From assembly GCF_014131735.1 (NCBI RefSeq), contig NZ_CP039121.1:1426001-1490000 (forward strand): 64,000 bases of DNA. The letters are read 5' to 3'. Shown here piece by piece: positions 27,406 through 36,865 of this stretch. The DNA is from Lactiplantibacillus plantarum. GTDB taxonomy: Bacteria > Bacillota > Bacilli > Lactobacillales > Lactobacillaceae. Numbering within the stretch: position 1 is the stretch's first letter; the number at the start of each line of letters is the position of its first letter. A program made the position numbers and the translations under genes. Under the pieces are notes generated by a model. It searched no databases, had not been told where the DNA came from, and saw nothing but the letters and a program-made list of their open reading frames with translations.

Positions 27406-28374
27406 TTGTTGACGAACGAACCAACTTATCGGCCAATGACGTTCAAAATTTTTTTGGAATTCATTCGGCTAAATGCCAAGGCAGCTAGTGTGGTGCCGTA
27501 TTTTATTGGTATTTTATTTTCAATCTATTATTTTCATGCGTTTAATTGGATCAATTCGTTAATTTACTTAGTTGCACAAGTAGCGATTGCATTGTTTGTG
27601 ACGGGGTTTAATAACGTGCAGGATTACTACTTGGCTAAGGATTTACATTATCGGGATACTTATAACATTGTTGGCCGTGAGCACCTATCACCACGACGAT
27701 CATTGAATTTGATGCTAGCGATGTTAGCAACTGCAATTATTTTAGGATTAGTGCTAGTCGTCAGAACAAACCTATTGTTACTGTTCATGGGCGCTGCAGC
27801 GATTGGTGTGGCTATCTTCTATACCTATGGCCCGGTGCCGTTTTCGCGCTTCCCGTTGGGTGAATTACTGTCAGGATGTGTCGAAGGATTTGGCGTTTTC
27901 TTTCTGAGTGTTTATATGAACGTCGCGACCCCCGTACTGGCGGGCTTTAAGTTTGCTTGGCCGCAGTTTGCGATTGTGGGGAACTTAGAGAACATATTGG
28001 TCATGATTTTAGTGGGGCTACCAGGGATTTTCTTGGTTGCGAATATCATGTTAGCTGATAATATTTCAGATTTACAACAGGATATTCGCAATGAACGTTA
28101 TACGGTTCCGTACTATATTGGTCATCGTTGGTCACTACGGGTCTACGATACGCTAGCGCTGTTAGGTTATTTGCCAGTGCTGATGAGTGTTGTTTTACAA
28201 ATACTACCGATTTATCAGCTGGCAGTGTTGCTCGTTTTACCAAAAATTTTGAAGAATATTCGGGCCTTTAACGCGGTGCAAGTGAAAGAAACCACCTTTA
28301 ATACGGCACCACAAAATTTGATGATGTTTCAAGGCATGCAATTACTTGGACTGATCCTGGGTATTTTCTTTTAA
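27406..28374 (+). CDS. menA: UbiA-family prenyltransferase, MenA-like
   Basis: 322 residues with eight to nine membrane helices. UbiA-type Asp motifs: FNNVQDYYLAKD near residue 67 and NIMLADNISDLQQD near residue 212, which bind Mg-diphosphate of the polyprenyl donor. Best reading is 1,4-dihydroxy-2-naphthoate polyprenyltransferase, the membrane step of menaquinone synthesis. No other men genes lie nearby, and many lactobacilli lack the full pathway, so it may act on imported precursors. TTG start (27406 or 27409) behind GGGGG; no ATG fits. Confidence 0.85.
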   Translation: MLTNEPTYRPMTFKIFLEFIRLNAKAASVVPYFIGILFSIYYFHAFNWINSLIYLVAQVAIALFVTGFNNVQDYYLAKDLHYRDTYNIVGREHLSPRRSLNLMLAMLATAIILGLVLVVRTNLLLLFMGAAAIGVAIFYTYGPVPFSRFPLGELLSGCVEGFGVFFLSVYMNVATPVLAGFKFAWPQFAIVGNLENILVMILVGLPGIFLVANIMLADNISDLQQDIRNERYTVPYYIGHRWSLRVYDTLALLGYLPVLMSVVLQILPIYQLAVLLVLPKILKNIRAFNAVQVKETTFNTAPQNLMMFQGMQLLGLILGIFF

Positions 28375-28401
28375 TCCGGTCTGATTAATTGGGATGGTTC
28401 A

Positions 28402-28456
28402 CAAAAACGGCGGCCGTCATCCAGCATAATTGCTGAATGACGGCCGCCATTTTTTG
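28402..28456. terminator. Bidirectional terminator between menA and sbcC
   Basis: A long GC-rich stem (AAAACGGCGGCCGTCAT against ATGACGGCCGCCATTTT) is flanked by A and T runs on opposite sides. It can end both the rightward menA and the leftward sbcDC transcripts. Confidence 0.85.
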
Positions 28457-28508
28457 TGTCGCTGTTTTTTAGACCTTGTTAGTCATGTACTGCGGTTGTT
28501 TTCGGCGG

Positions 28509-31500
28509 CTATTTACTGATCAACCGCACGGTACTGCGGCCACCCCCCATCTTTTTGATGAGAACTTGTTGGCCAATCGTTCGTTTCATTGATTCAATGT
28601 GACTGATAACACCGACCATTCGGTTTTCACCAATTGTTTCGAGTGCCTGCATCGCTTTTTCCAAAGTTTCATCATCCAGAGAGCCGAAGCCTTCGTCGAC
28701 AAACAGTGCGTCGATTTGGACGCCATTAGCCGAAGATTGAACGACCTCACTGAGCGAGAGTGCAATCGACAGAGCAGCAATGAAGGTTTCACCACCGGAC
28801 AACGTGTTGGATGAACGCGAGTTGCCGGTTTCATTATCGTAAACATTGATATCGAGGCCGTGGTCACTGCGGTTATCACTCGCTTCGGCAGCTAGTTCAA
28901 ATGTGTAGCGGTTATTGGAAAGCAGGTTGATAAAGTGATCATTGGCGTAGTTTAAGACGCGTTGCAAGTAGTTTTGGACAACGTAGGTCTCTAACTTGAG
29001 CTTGTGATCGTTGCCATCTTTACCAGTCATGATATTATACAGGCTTGTAATTTCGGCGAACCGCTTTGCAAATGTGCCTTGCTGGTGCATGATTTGTTGG
29101 ACTTTTTCGAGACAACTTTGCGCGTCGGTTAAGGCTTGTTCCGCCACGGTTTGGGATTGCAGTGCCCGATCCTTATGAGCTTGCAGGTCGGCCAGCTGAG
29201 CTTGGATACCCGTAATATTCGGTCGTTCAACGTTCGTTAAGGCGGTTTGCAGTTGCTTGATTTCGGTTGTCAGACGCTCCTTGTCTTGCCGATAGGTGGC
29301 AATTTGGACTTGCAGGGCGGTCAGTCGACCATTGGCGAGTTCTTCTAACCAATTTTCAAGTACAGTTTGGTCATGAGTCGGTGCTTCTGGAGCAGCTAAG
29401 GCCTGTGCGATTGTTTGCTCAAGCTGCGTGCGCGTGGCCTGTGTTGTCTTCAACCGGTCGTTTAAATCATCGAGCTTAGTTTGATGTTTTGATAAAGTAA
29501 GTTGACTGGTTTGAACGGTGGCTTGGGCGGCCTCTAGGCGTTGTTGGTAGGTCGCGACGATCTGATTGAGATGCGCTTTTTCGGCCAGCAGGTCAGCGCT
29601 TGTGACTTGTAAGTCCGTACCAATGGCTGCCTGAGCTACCGTCAAATCGGCTGTTTTATTGCGCAATAAGGCCCGTTGTTCGCCTAACTGTAACTCCGTT
29701 TGTTGGGCCTGTTTTTGTTGTGCTTCCAGTTCAGCAGTATATTTCTCAATAGCTTGAACCACTCGTTGGGCTGCCTCAAGCTTCTTCGTAATTGTGGCGA
29801 GTTGCTCAGCGAAAAAAGCCCTGACTGCGGTCAAATCGTAGGGTGACTTTAGTGCTAGTCCGTTGGTTTCAATCAACTGTTGGTAAGTTGAAGTTAGTTG
29901 CGTTTGGGCGGTGGTTACTTGCTGCGTAGCCTGGTCAACTTCTTTTTCAGCCTGTTCGACACGTTGTTGAGTTGCTTCCACTTGCTTGTTGGCTGCCGCC
30001 AGCGCGTTTTGAGCGTCGTCAACGGCTTGCATGGATTGTCGTAAGTCAGCTTCATTTGCAACGATGGTTGTGAACGGCATCTGTGAATGATCGGTTGATC
30101 CACAGACCACGCAGGGCTGGCCGTCAACGAGTTCTTGTTGTAATTGGGCAATCATTAAGCTTTGGCGTTGACCACGTTGTTGTTCAAATTGGACTTGCGC
30201 ATTGTGCTGATTCTGTTCATCGCGGGCAAGCTGCGCCCGTAAATCAGTCAGTTGCTTGGTGACGCGCTGCTGTTCTTGTTGCGCACCTCGCCATTGACTA
30301 TCAAGTGGTGTCAGGGTGTCGACGAACTGTTCTCGTTGTTTAATCAGCAAATCTTTAGTGGCGTGTAAGTCATCAATAGATGGCAAGTTCGCTTGTTGGG
30401 TGGTGATTTTGGCTGTTAATGTCTTTATTACGGTTTGGTGCTGTTCAAAAGTCGCCTTCAGATCAGCGACACTCGGCTTGAGCTTTGCGAGCTGTGCGAT
30501 GAGACTTTCAACGCGTTGCGCTTGTGGAATCAACGTGGCCAATTGTTCCAAGCGCTGCTGGTGCTGATGGTTAGCTTCACTTTGGTCATGTAATTGTTGA
30601 ACTGCAGCTTGCGCTTGGCGATAGTCGTCCTGCGCTTGTTGCACGTTATCCATAGCTGCTTGCTGGTCAAGTGTCAATTGCTTTTGGTCACGTGTTTGTT
30701 GAGTGAGGGCTTGCATGGTGGCTTGTAGGGGCTGGGCCCAAGTTAACGCGTGCAACTGTTGCTTGGCTATGGTAATTGCCGGTGTTTGTTCTTCAACTTT
30801 AGTTTGATAATCAGCTTGCGCCTGTGTGAGCCGGTCAAATTGTTGTTGGCGATCGCGTGCTTGCTGGTAGGTCGTTTCGGCCGCTTTAACAGACCGATTG
30901 ATTTTACTAGTCGTTTGCTGTGCTTGGTCAAAAACACTTTGACGCGTCGTAACAAATGCTCGTAGTAGTGGAATTTTTTGATCGTCCGGAACTGCTTGAA
31001 GTTGAGCCTGTTCCGCATCATTCCAAGTTGCTGAGGCTAGTGCGACCCGCAAATCGGCGACAAACTGATCACCAGTCTTGCTGGCGGTTTGATACTCCGC
31101 TTTAAGTTCCGCAGTAAAGTCTGAATAAAGTTGCGGTCCAAAAATCTTTTTAAGGATTTTTTCCTTGTCAGTCGTTTTTGACTTTAAGAATTCCGAGAAG
31201 TCATTTTGGGGGAGTAGAATGATTTTTTTAAATTGATCAGCAGTCAAATTCAAGATGGTCGTGATCTCGGGACCAACGTCGGCCGGCTTGGTTGCAATGC
31301 TCTCAATCTCCACGCCACCAACGTGATCAACGACAGCTAATTTGGCCGTACTATTCTTTTTCGTCAGTCCAGATCCTTTTTTCTTAGCTAAGTATTGTTC
31401 AGGGGAGCGCGCAATCTTATAGAGTTGATTGCCTTGCTCAAAGTAGAAGGTGACGCTTGTCGGTTGGTCAGCGGGGGCGAACTGACTGCGCATCTCTTTG

Positions 31501-31694
31501 GCTGCCCGACCATCCGTCCCATCATTCGTCGTACTGCCAAAGAGGGCAAAAGTCATGGCATCGAAAATAGTTGATTTACCGGCCCCAGTATCACCACTAA
31601 TCAGAAAAATCGGGGTACTTTCTAGCTTGCTAAAATCAATAATTGAATGTTCGTGGGGGCCAAAATAGTTCATGGCTAAATAAACGGGTTTCAC
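28509..31694 (-). CDS. sbcC: Exonuclease SbcCD subunit C
   Basis: 1061-residue SMC/Rad50-like ATPase. Walker A GDTGAGKSTIFDAM near residue 36; long Gln-rich coiled coils flank the zinc hook CVVCG near residue 530; signature LSGGETF near 965 and Walker B DALFVDEGFGSLDDE near 1000. With SbcD it cuts hairpins and protein-blocked DNA ends. Starts 2 nt after the sbcD stop, with AAGAAAAGAGGA upstream. Coiled-coil sequence is highly divergent, as usual. Confidence 0.96.
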   Translation of the reverse strand: MKPVYLAMNYFGPHEHSIIDFSKLESTPIFLISGDTGAGKSTIFDAMTFALFGSTTNDGTDGRAAKEMRSQFAPADQPTSVTFYFEQGNQLYKIARSPEQYLAKKKGSGLTKKNSTAKLAVVDHVGGVEIESIATKPADVGPEITTILNLTADQFKKIILLPQNDFSEFLKSKTTDKEKILKKIFGPQLYSDFTAELKAEYQTASKTGDQFVADLRVALASATWNDAEQAQLQAVPDDQKIPLLRAFVTTRQSVFDQAQQTTSKINRSVKAAETTYQQARDRQQQFDRLTQAQADYQTKVEEQTPAITIAKQQLHALTWAQPLQATMQALTQQTRDQKQLTLDQQAAMDNVQQAQDDYRQAQAAVQQLHDQSEANHQHQQRLEQLATLIPQAQRVESLIAQLAKLKPSVADLKATFEQHQTVIKTLTAKITTQQANLPSIDDLHATKDLLIKQREQFVDTLTPLDSQWRGAQQEQQRVTKQLTDLRAQLARDEQNQHNAQVQFEQQRGQRQSLMIAQLQQELVDGQPCVVCGSTDHSQMPFTTIVANEADLRQSMQAVDDAQNALAAANKQVEATQQRVEQAEKEVDQATQQVTTAQTQLTSTYQQLIETNGLALKSPYDLTAVRAFFAEQLATITKKLEAAQRVVQAIEKYTAELEAQQKQAQQTELQLGEQRALLRNKTADLTVAQAAIGTDLQVTSADLLAEKAHLNQIVATYQQRLEAAQATVQTSQLTLSKHQTKLDDLNDRLKTTQATRTQLEQTIAQALAAPEAPTHDQTVLENWLEELANGRLTALQVQIATYRQDKERLTTEIKQLQTALTNVERPNITGIQAQLADLQAHKDRALQSQTVAEQALTDAQSCLEKVQQIMHQQGTFAKRFAEITSLYNIMTGKDGNDHKLKLETYVVQNYLQRVLNYANDHFINLLSNNRYTFELAAEASDNRSDHGLDINVYDNETGNSRSSNTLSGGETFIAALSIALSLSEVVQSSANGVQIDALFVDEGFGSLDDETLEKAMQALETIGENRMVGVISHIESMKRTIGQQVLIKKMGGGRSTVRLISK

Positions 31695-31696
31695 GG

Positions 31697-32878
31697 CTAA
31701 TCCTCTTTTCTTAAGTTGACGAAAATCTGGTCAACGAGTTGTTGTTGTGTCGTTGAGAGCTGGTTACCAGTAATCGCGTGGAAAAATTGCCCAACAATGG
31801 CATCAGGACTCAGTTCGTTCATGTTTTTTGGGCCACTAATGGCGGTGGCTTGGTGGTTCGATTCGTAGTCCAGTTCGACAATTGTGCCGTAGATTTGTTC
31901 GAGTTGCGCCCGGACGTTCAGATGCTTACTACGGTCGAATTCCTGGACGGTGATCGCAAACCAAGCCTGCTTTAACGGCTGTTGCTGATAAAAGTTGGGA
32001 TCAAGTAACGTTTCCCAAGGCGCACGCAACGTAACCAAGTCAGTTTGCGGCTGAATTGGCTTGAATTCATGGGTGATCGCAGTGGGTGTGATTGTCACAA
32101 TTTCAACACCTTTGCCATGGAACTTAGGGTTGGCTTCCTTGACGTTAAATTTGACGGGGCTACCGGCATAACGAATTCGATCTTTGTCGGGTGAGGCTAA
32201 CCGAGTGTGAATATGGCCCAGCATCACGTAGTCGAAGTCTGCGAATAAATCGGTGGTCAGCGTCGCCAAACCGCCCACTTTGGAAGTTGTTTCACTTGTT
32301 AATTCCAAGTCGTCATCTGCTTTGGGTGTAACGGTAAAATGAGTAATCAACAAGTGCCGTTTTTCAGGATCAAAGGTGGTAACGAGGTCACTAACCACGC
32401 GTTGCATCGCATCGTGAATGGTGTGAATCGCCTTGACTTGTTTTTCGGGCAAACCTTGTTGCTGATAGTAGACCCGCGCGTCAATGGGGTCAAAAAACGG
32501 TAACATAAAGATTTGTGCCGTTGGGGTCTCGATGGGCGTGAAGGCCTCGGCTAGTAACGTATTGATATGAAAATTATTATAGGCTAGCCATTCACGACCG
32601 TAGTTGAGACGTTTGGCGCCATCATGGTTGCCAGCAATGGCATAGATTGGTAGGTGATGCTCGATATTAATAGCCTGCAGCATGTGGTCGAGTGAAGTGA
32701 CCGCATCGGTACTCGGAACGGCCCGGTCGTAGATGTCCCCAGCAATCACGATACCATCAACTTTTTCAGCCAATGCAATCGTTAGAATTTGCTTGAACGC
32801 TGCTTCCTGTTCATCTAACAAAGAATAACCGTTAAGCGTCCGGCCGATGTGCCAATCCGCTGTATGTAGTAACTTCAT
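31697..32878 (-). CDS. sbcD: Exonuclease SbcCD subunit D
   Basis: 393-residue calcineurin-like phosphoesterase with the five nuclease motifs: TADWHIGRTL, AGDIYDR, AGNHD, LLITHF and LGHIHTR. Mre11 homologue, the Mn-dependent nuclease subunit partnering SbcC. First gene of the leftward sbcDC operon, with AAGGAGG before the ATG. Confidence 0.97.
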   Translation of the reverse strand: MKLLHTADWHIGRTLNGYSLLDEQEAAFKQILTIALAEKVDGIVIAGDIYDRAVPSTDAVTSLDHMLQAINIEHHLPIYAIAGNHDGAKRLNYGREWLAYNNFHINTLLAEAFTPIETPTAQIFMLPFFDPIDARVYYQQQGLPEKQVKAIHTIHDAMQRVVSDLVTTFDPEKRHLLITHFTVTPKADDDLELTSETTSKVGGLATLTTDLFADFDYVMLGHIHTRLASPDKDRIRYAGSPVKFNVKEANPKFHGKGVEIVTITPTAITHEFKPIQPQTDLVTLRAPWETLLDPNFYQQQPLKQAWFAITVQEFDRSKHLNVRAQLEQIYGTIVELDYESNHQATAISGPKNMNELSPDAIVGQFFHAITGNQLSTTQQQLVDQIFVNLRKED

Positions 32879-33248
32879 GGGAGTTCCTCCTTGAGTTTGA
32901 ATTGTTAATTTCCATTATCGCATATTTACATAAAATTTCAGGTCTCGAAGTGTCGTCTGCCCAAAGTAGATTAATTTTGACGAAATACGTTTGATTTAGT
33001 TTGGAATGTTGGCGGACAAACTTGAAAGTGGGCAAGTTCTACCCCTTATTATGCAATTCAGCTATAATTGCGCTTAACTAGTTGAGCAATTATTGATTGC
33101 AACATACGGGTGAGTGATTTGCTGGTCATCCTTGCTCTCAGCGATTGCGTGTTTTAGTCACGCATCACGCATAACGTCGGACTCGGTATTAGAATAATTA
33201 TGGTGCTGCAATCTCATTGGGTTAGCAGTTTAAAATGGGGGCTTACTC
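32879..33248. other. Divergent intergenic region between sbcD and the SdpI-like gene
   Basis: About 370 nt with no supported gene. A TATAAT at 33063-33068 could be the -10 for the SdpI-like gene but lacks a good -35 and would give a leader of about 180 nt. No further structure recognised. Confidence 0.4.
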
Positions 33249-33827
33249 ATGATTCCAGAAAAATGGCAACAGACGCTTGGGGTTAAATTGTTTATCATGG
33301 TAAATTTAATCAATTTGGTCATCTTAGCAGTGATCAAACTGGCCAGTGGTGCGCCCGTGTGGCGAGTTCGTAATGCACCGTTGGCCGTGGTTGGTGGGTT
33401 ATTTTTAATTGGGATTAGTTTAATTTTGATCTGTAAACAGAATCCCAACTGGCGCAAGGGAACGTATCTCGGTGCTGATATTAACTTGACCGTTTTATTT
33501 TATTTGTTACTTATTGATTTCAACCGGATTTCCACGCTTGGCTTTGCGCTGATTGCGATAATCATCTCGATTGTCGCATTACCGATGGCATATACTTCTC
33601 GTAATCGCTTGGTTGGAATCCGGATTCCGTGGACCTATTTGTCAGAAGAAAACTGGCATCGGACTAACGTGCTAGCAGGCAGATTATTTGGAATCTCAGG
33701 ACCGCTGTTAGTAGCGATGGGAAAGATGTCAACAGACTCATTTCTCAATGCCTTTGTTACGATTATCGTGTTGGTCGTGATTTTGACCGTGGGTTATTCC
33801 TACCGGTTAAGTAAGAAATTAATCTGA
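33249..33827 (+). CDS. SdpI-family membrane protein
   Basis: 192 residues with about six membrane helices. The conserved SdpI signature is clear: NRLVGIRIPWTYLSEENWHRTNVLAGRLFG (about 118-147), as in Bacillus SdpI, which confers immunity to the SdpC toxin and sequesters the repressor SdpR. Here there is no sdpC- or sdpR-like neighbour, so it is an orphan immunity or signalling protein; many Firmicutes carry such orphans. GGGGGC lies before the ATG. Monocistronic. Confidence 0.88.
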   Translation: MIPEKWQQTLGVKLFIMVNLINLVILAVIKLASGAPVWRVRNAPLAVVGGLFLIGISLILICKQNPNWRKGTYLGADINLTVLFYLLLIDFNRISTLGFALIAIIISIVALPMAYTSRNRLVGIRIPWTYLSEENWHRTNVLAGRLFGISGPLLVAMGKMSTDSFLNAFVTIIVLVVILTVGYSYRLSKKLI

Positions 33828-33913
33828 TCGGGCCTGGCAGCGTTAATTGGCATCCCGTGGTAATGTTTGCAAAATCAGTTAAGGTGACGGCTGTGTGCCG
33901 GTTAGGTGCAACG

Positions 33914-33952
33914 TAAAAAGCACCGCCATGAGAATTTTCATGACGGTGCTTT
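33914..33952 (-). terminator. Terminator for the leftward yidC unit
   Basis: AAAGCACCGCCATGAGAA/TTTTCATGACGGTGCTTT stem with one mismatch. Read on the minus strand it is followed by TTTTTACG, so it ends yidC. It may also stop transcription of the SdpI-like gene. Confidence 0.75.
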
Positions 33953-33974
33953 AGTGTTGATTAAGCTTCAGTGG

Positions 33975-34898
33975 TTATTTACGGTGTCGTTGTTGTTTAC
34001 CGGCATTCCGACCACGCCCCGCATTATTTTGCGGACGAGGATGACTAGGCTTGGATTCAGTTGCATTAATCGGCTTTGGTTGCGTCGGTGTTGGTGTTTT
34101 GATGGGGTGCTTTTTGAGTTCTGCTTCAACTTCACGCCGAATACGTGGCCGGAAGAAGTTGATGATCAGTGTTTGCAAGCAGGCAAACAAACCACCAACG
34201 AAGAAGTAAAGTCCTAAACCTGCGGGAGCGGACATGGAAACAAATAAAATCATGACCGGACTCATAATGAGCATGAGACGCATCGTCTTCTTCTGTTCTT
34301 CAGGTAAACCAATCATGGATAGGTAACCCTGTGCCAAGTAGGATAAAAAGGCTAAAATGGCTAGAATCAGACTGGATTTCCCAAGGGAGATCCCCATAAA
34401 GGTCGCCTTAGATAATTCAGGCGAATAGCGAATAGCGTAGTACAAGGCGGAGAAAATTGGCAGTTGAATCAGTAGTGGTAAACAGCCAATACCACCAGTC
34501 ATGCTAATACCGTTGTCACGGTAAAGTTGCATGAGCTCATTACTGATTGCGGCTTTTTCTTCCTGAGTCGTCGCTGCTTTTTGCCGTGCCTGGATTTTTT
34601 CCATCTGTGGCCGAACCGCGGACATTTTTTCTTGTTGGTAGGTTGATTTACGTTGTTGATTAATCATCATTGGCAGTAAAACGAGTCGCACAATGACCGT
34701 CAAGCCGATGATTGCCCAACCGTAGTTGTTACCGAATAGTTGTGACAACCATTCCATCACGTTTTGCCCTGGCTTTGCAAGGTACTCGTAAACAAACCCG
34801 TATGGTTTACCAGCTTTGGTCGTTTGCACACAACCGCTTAGAAACAGTGCTAACGTTCCTAAGGTGATGGTGAGCGTAAGGCCTTTTTTTGATTTCAC
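33975..34898 (-). CDS. yidC: Membrane protein insertase YidC (Oxa1 family, lipoprotein form)
   Basis: 307 residues. Lipoprotein signal with LSGC (Cys 23), then five membrane segments and the conserved region GWAIIGLTVIVRLVLLP with the hydrophilic-groove Arg. GGIGCLPLLIQLPIFSALYYAI and a C-terminal His/Lys/Arg-rich tail follow. Inserts membrane proteins alone or with Sec. GTG start with AAAGGGGA upstream. This is the YidC2-type gene sitting beside acylphosphatase; a YidC1 next to rnpA would be elsewhere. Confidence 0.93.
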   Translation of the reverse strand: MKSKKGLTLTITLGTLALFLSGCVQTTKAGKPYGFVYEYLAKPGQNVMEWLSQLFGNNYGWAIIGLTVIVRLVLLPMMINQQRKSTYQQEKMSAVRPQMEKIQARQKAATTQEEKAAISNELMQLYRDNGISMTGGIGCLPLLIQLPIFSALYYAIRYSPELSKATFMGISLGKSSLILAILAFLSYLAQGYLSMIGLPEEQKKTMRLMLIMSPVMILFVSMSAPAGLGLYFFVGGLFACLQTLIINFFRPRIRREVEAELKKHPIKTPTPTQPKPINATESKPSHPRPQNNAGRGRNAGKQQRHRK

Positions 34899-34961
34899 TA
34901 GTTAATAATCCCCTTTGTTAAAGTCATATAATGATGATGATACTAAAGATGTCGGGGGAAT

Positions 34962-35234
34962 TCAATTGGTTATCCGAAAATCGTGATAGTTTTGTGGTTC
35001 AACTTCATGCACTTCGAGGTGCTTGACCTTGCCAAAATCGGTTGGCGACTGCCGAACAACGTCGATAAAGACTTGCACTCGTTGATCTTCACCCTCGGCT
35101 TCAATAAAGACTGAGCCGTCCATCAGGTTACGAACGATTCCGTTCACGCCGCATTTGTCAGCGGCAACTTTAGTGGCCCAACGGAAGCCCACCCCCTGGA
35201 CCCGGCCGATTGCTTTTAATGTTACTGCACGCAT
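34962..35234 (-). CDS. acyP: Acylphosphatase
   Basis: 90 residues, the standard size. Family signature GRVQGVGFRWATKVAADK carries the catalytic Arg (about 19), and GIVRNLMDGSVFIEAEG carries the catalytic Asn (about 37). Hydrolyses acyl phosphates. Divergent from the TrmH-type methylase with about 230 nt between. Confidence 0.94.
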   Translation of the reverse strand: MRAVTLKAIGRVQGVGFRWATKVAADKCGVNGIVRNLMDGSVFIEAEGEDQRVQVFIDVVRQSPTDFGKVKHLEVHEVEPQNYHDFRITN

Positions 35235-35465
35235 TGTGTCACTTCCTTACTTAACTTGTTCAGCTAGTCTAACCTGTGACTAGCATCTTGATTGTATTGT
35301 GTTAGCATAATTAGTACAATCTGTATTACTTATATAATAGCATGGAAATGTTCAACGGGCGATATGCTATACTTGGGATAAAACGGACACTTTCGAATGA
35401 TACAGGGTGCCCCGAATTGACAAGACCGGCTGATGTTTCAACCGATTAATTAAAGGAAGTTGACG

Positions 35466-36233
35466 ATGGAAAAAATTAATTCATTACAAAATGCGCACGT
35501 CAAGGCGTGGAAAAAGCTCCAAACAAAGAAGGGACGCAAACAACAGGGACAATACTTGCTAGATGGTTGGCATTTAGTCAACGAAGCAGTTAAAGCACAC
35601 GTCGCGATTCAGACCTTGCTCATTACTGCCAAGCAACTGGCGACCGAACCGGATTTGACTCATTTTCCAGCGGTCATTGAAATCTCTGATGAAGTCGCCA
35701 AACATATCAGTGCGACGGTGACGCCGCAGGGGGTGTTTGCGCTGGCGACCCTGCCTGCTGCAATTGAAGATCTATCACAATTAGATTTAACGCGGCCTTG
35801 GTTACTGCTCGATAATGTTCAAGATCCCGGAAATATTGGAACCATGGTACGGACTGCGGATGCTGCGGGTTTTGCCGGCGTCGCTTTCGGTACCGGGACG
35901 GTGGACATCCATCAACCCAAAGTTGAACGAGCTATGCAGGGGAGTCAGTTTCATTTACAACTGATTAGTACTGATCTCGACAAGTTGGTTGACCAATTGC
36001 AGGCGCAGGGTTCACCAGTCTACGGTTCAGAGTTAAATCCACAGGCAGCCCGGTATTTAGATATTGACGCGCCGGCTAGTTTTGGCTTGATCATGGGAAA
36101 CGAAGGTAATGGAATGAGTCGGGAATTATTGGCACGGACAGACCAAAACTTATACATTCCCATCAAGGGGCAAGCAGAATCGTTAAATGTAGCCGTGGCT
36201 GCTGGCGTTTTAATGTTCGGTTTATATCGCTAA
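35466..36233 (+). CDS. TrmH/SpoU-family RNA 2'-O-methyltransferase (YsgA-like)
   Basis: 255 residues: N-terminal substrate-binding domain (SLQNAHVKAWKKLQTKKGRKQQGQYLLDGWHLV, about 5-37) and SPOUT domain with LLLDNVQDPGNIGTMVRTADAAG, LIMGNEGNGMS and IPIKGQAESLNVAVAAGVLMFGLYR (knot motifs 1-3). Methylates a ribose in rRNA or tRNA; the exact site is unknown. Start is ATG 35466 with AAAGGAAG 8 nt upstream. In Bacillus this gene, ysgA, sits before pheS; here two genes intervene. Confidence 0.92.
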   Translation: MEKINSLQNAHVKAWKKLQTKKGRKQQGQYLLDGWHLVNEAVKAHVAIQTLLITAKQLATEPDLTHFPAVIEISDEVAKHISATVTPQGVFALATLPAAIEDLSQLDLTRPWLLLDNVQDPGNIGTMVRTADAAGFAGVAFGTGTVDIHQPKVERAMQGSQFHLQLISTDLDKLVDQLQAQGSPVYGSELNPQAARYLDIDAPASFGLIMGNEGNGMSRELLARTDQNLYIPIKGQAESLNVAVAAGVLMFGLYR

Positions 36234-36333
36234 CTTACAATTAGTAAGAAAATGCTAAAATCCAGGTAAAATACTTTCAAAATGACTGGCTTTTTAGTAG
36301 AATAGCCGTAGATATTAGCAAAGGGAGCTTTAG

Positions 36334-36843
36334 ATGAAAACTAATAATGCGTGGCAACAAGATTCTGAATACGTGGCGATCGTCGAAGATTTATTAGCAC
36401 AGCCGGCCGTTCAGCGGCTTGCTGAGTTTACACAGCACCACCATTCAAATCGATTGGATCATTCGATTGCAGTTTCATATGATAGTTATGTTTTAGCGAA
36501 GAAATGGCATCTAAATACGACGGCAGTGGCGCGTGGTGGATTATTGCATGATTTGTTTTATTATGACTGGCGTGAAACCAAGTTTGATCTCGGCTCGCAC
36601 GCATTTATTCATCCGCGGGTAGCGTTACGTAACGCTGAAAAGTTAACGAAATTAACGCCGATGGAAAAAGATATCATTTTGAAGCATATGTTTGGTGCAA
36701 CTTTAGCTGTGCCTAAATATCGTGAAAGTTTGCTCGTCTCTTTAGTTGATGATTATGAAGCAGAACATGAATTTTTTGGACCATTACGTATGAAAGTGGC
36801 CAAACAACTAGATCGGTTCCGAGGCAAGGTCTCCGCCGGTTAA
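36334..36843 (+). CDS. HD-domain phosphohydrolase
   Basis: 169 residues. Metal-dependent HD fold: H in RLDHSIAVSYDSYVLAK (about 42-58), HD in GGLLHDLFYYDWRE and a distal D in VSLVDDYEAEHE. Probably acts on a nucleotide or phosphomonoester; substrate not known. GGGAGC precedes the ATG. An HxlR regulator begins 22 nt downstream and is likely cotranscribed, which might link the enzyme to its effector, but that is inference. Confidence 0.85.
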   Translation: MKTNNAWQQDSEYVAIVEDLLAQPAVQRLAEFTQHHHSNRLDHSIAVSYDSYVLAKKWHLNTTAVARGGLLHDLFYYDWRETKFDLGSHAFIHPRVALRNAEKLTKLTPMEKDIILKHMFGATLAVPKYRESLLVSLVDDYEAEHEFFGPLRMKVAKQLDRFRGKVSAG

Positions 36844-36865
36844 TTCAATAATTGGGGGTCATTGC

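Noticed and set aside
28586..31021. Frames antisense to or out of phase with sbcC (several of 60-97 codons)
   Set aside because: They are shadows of the long Gln-rich coiled-coil gene; no independent start signals.
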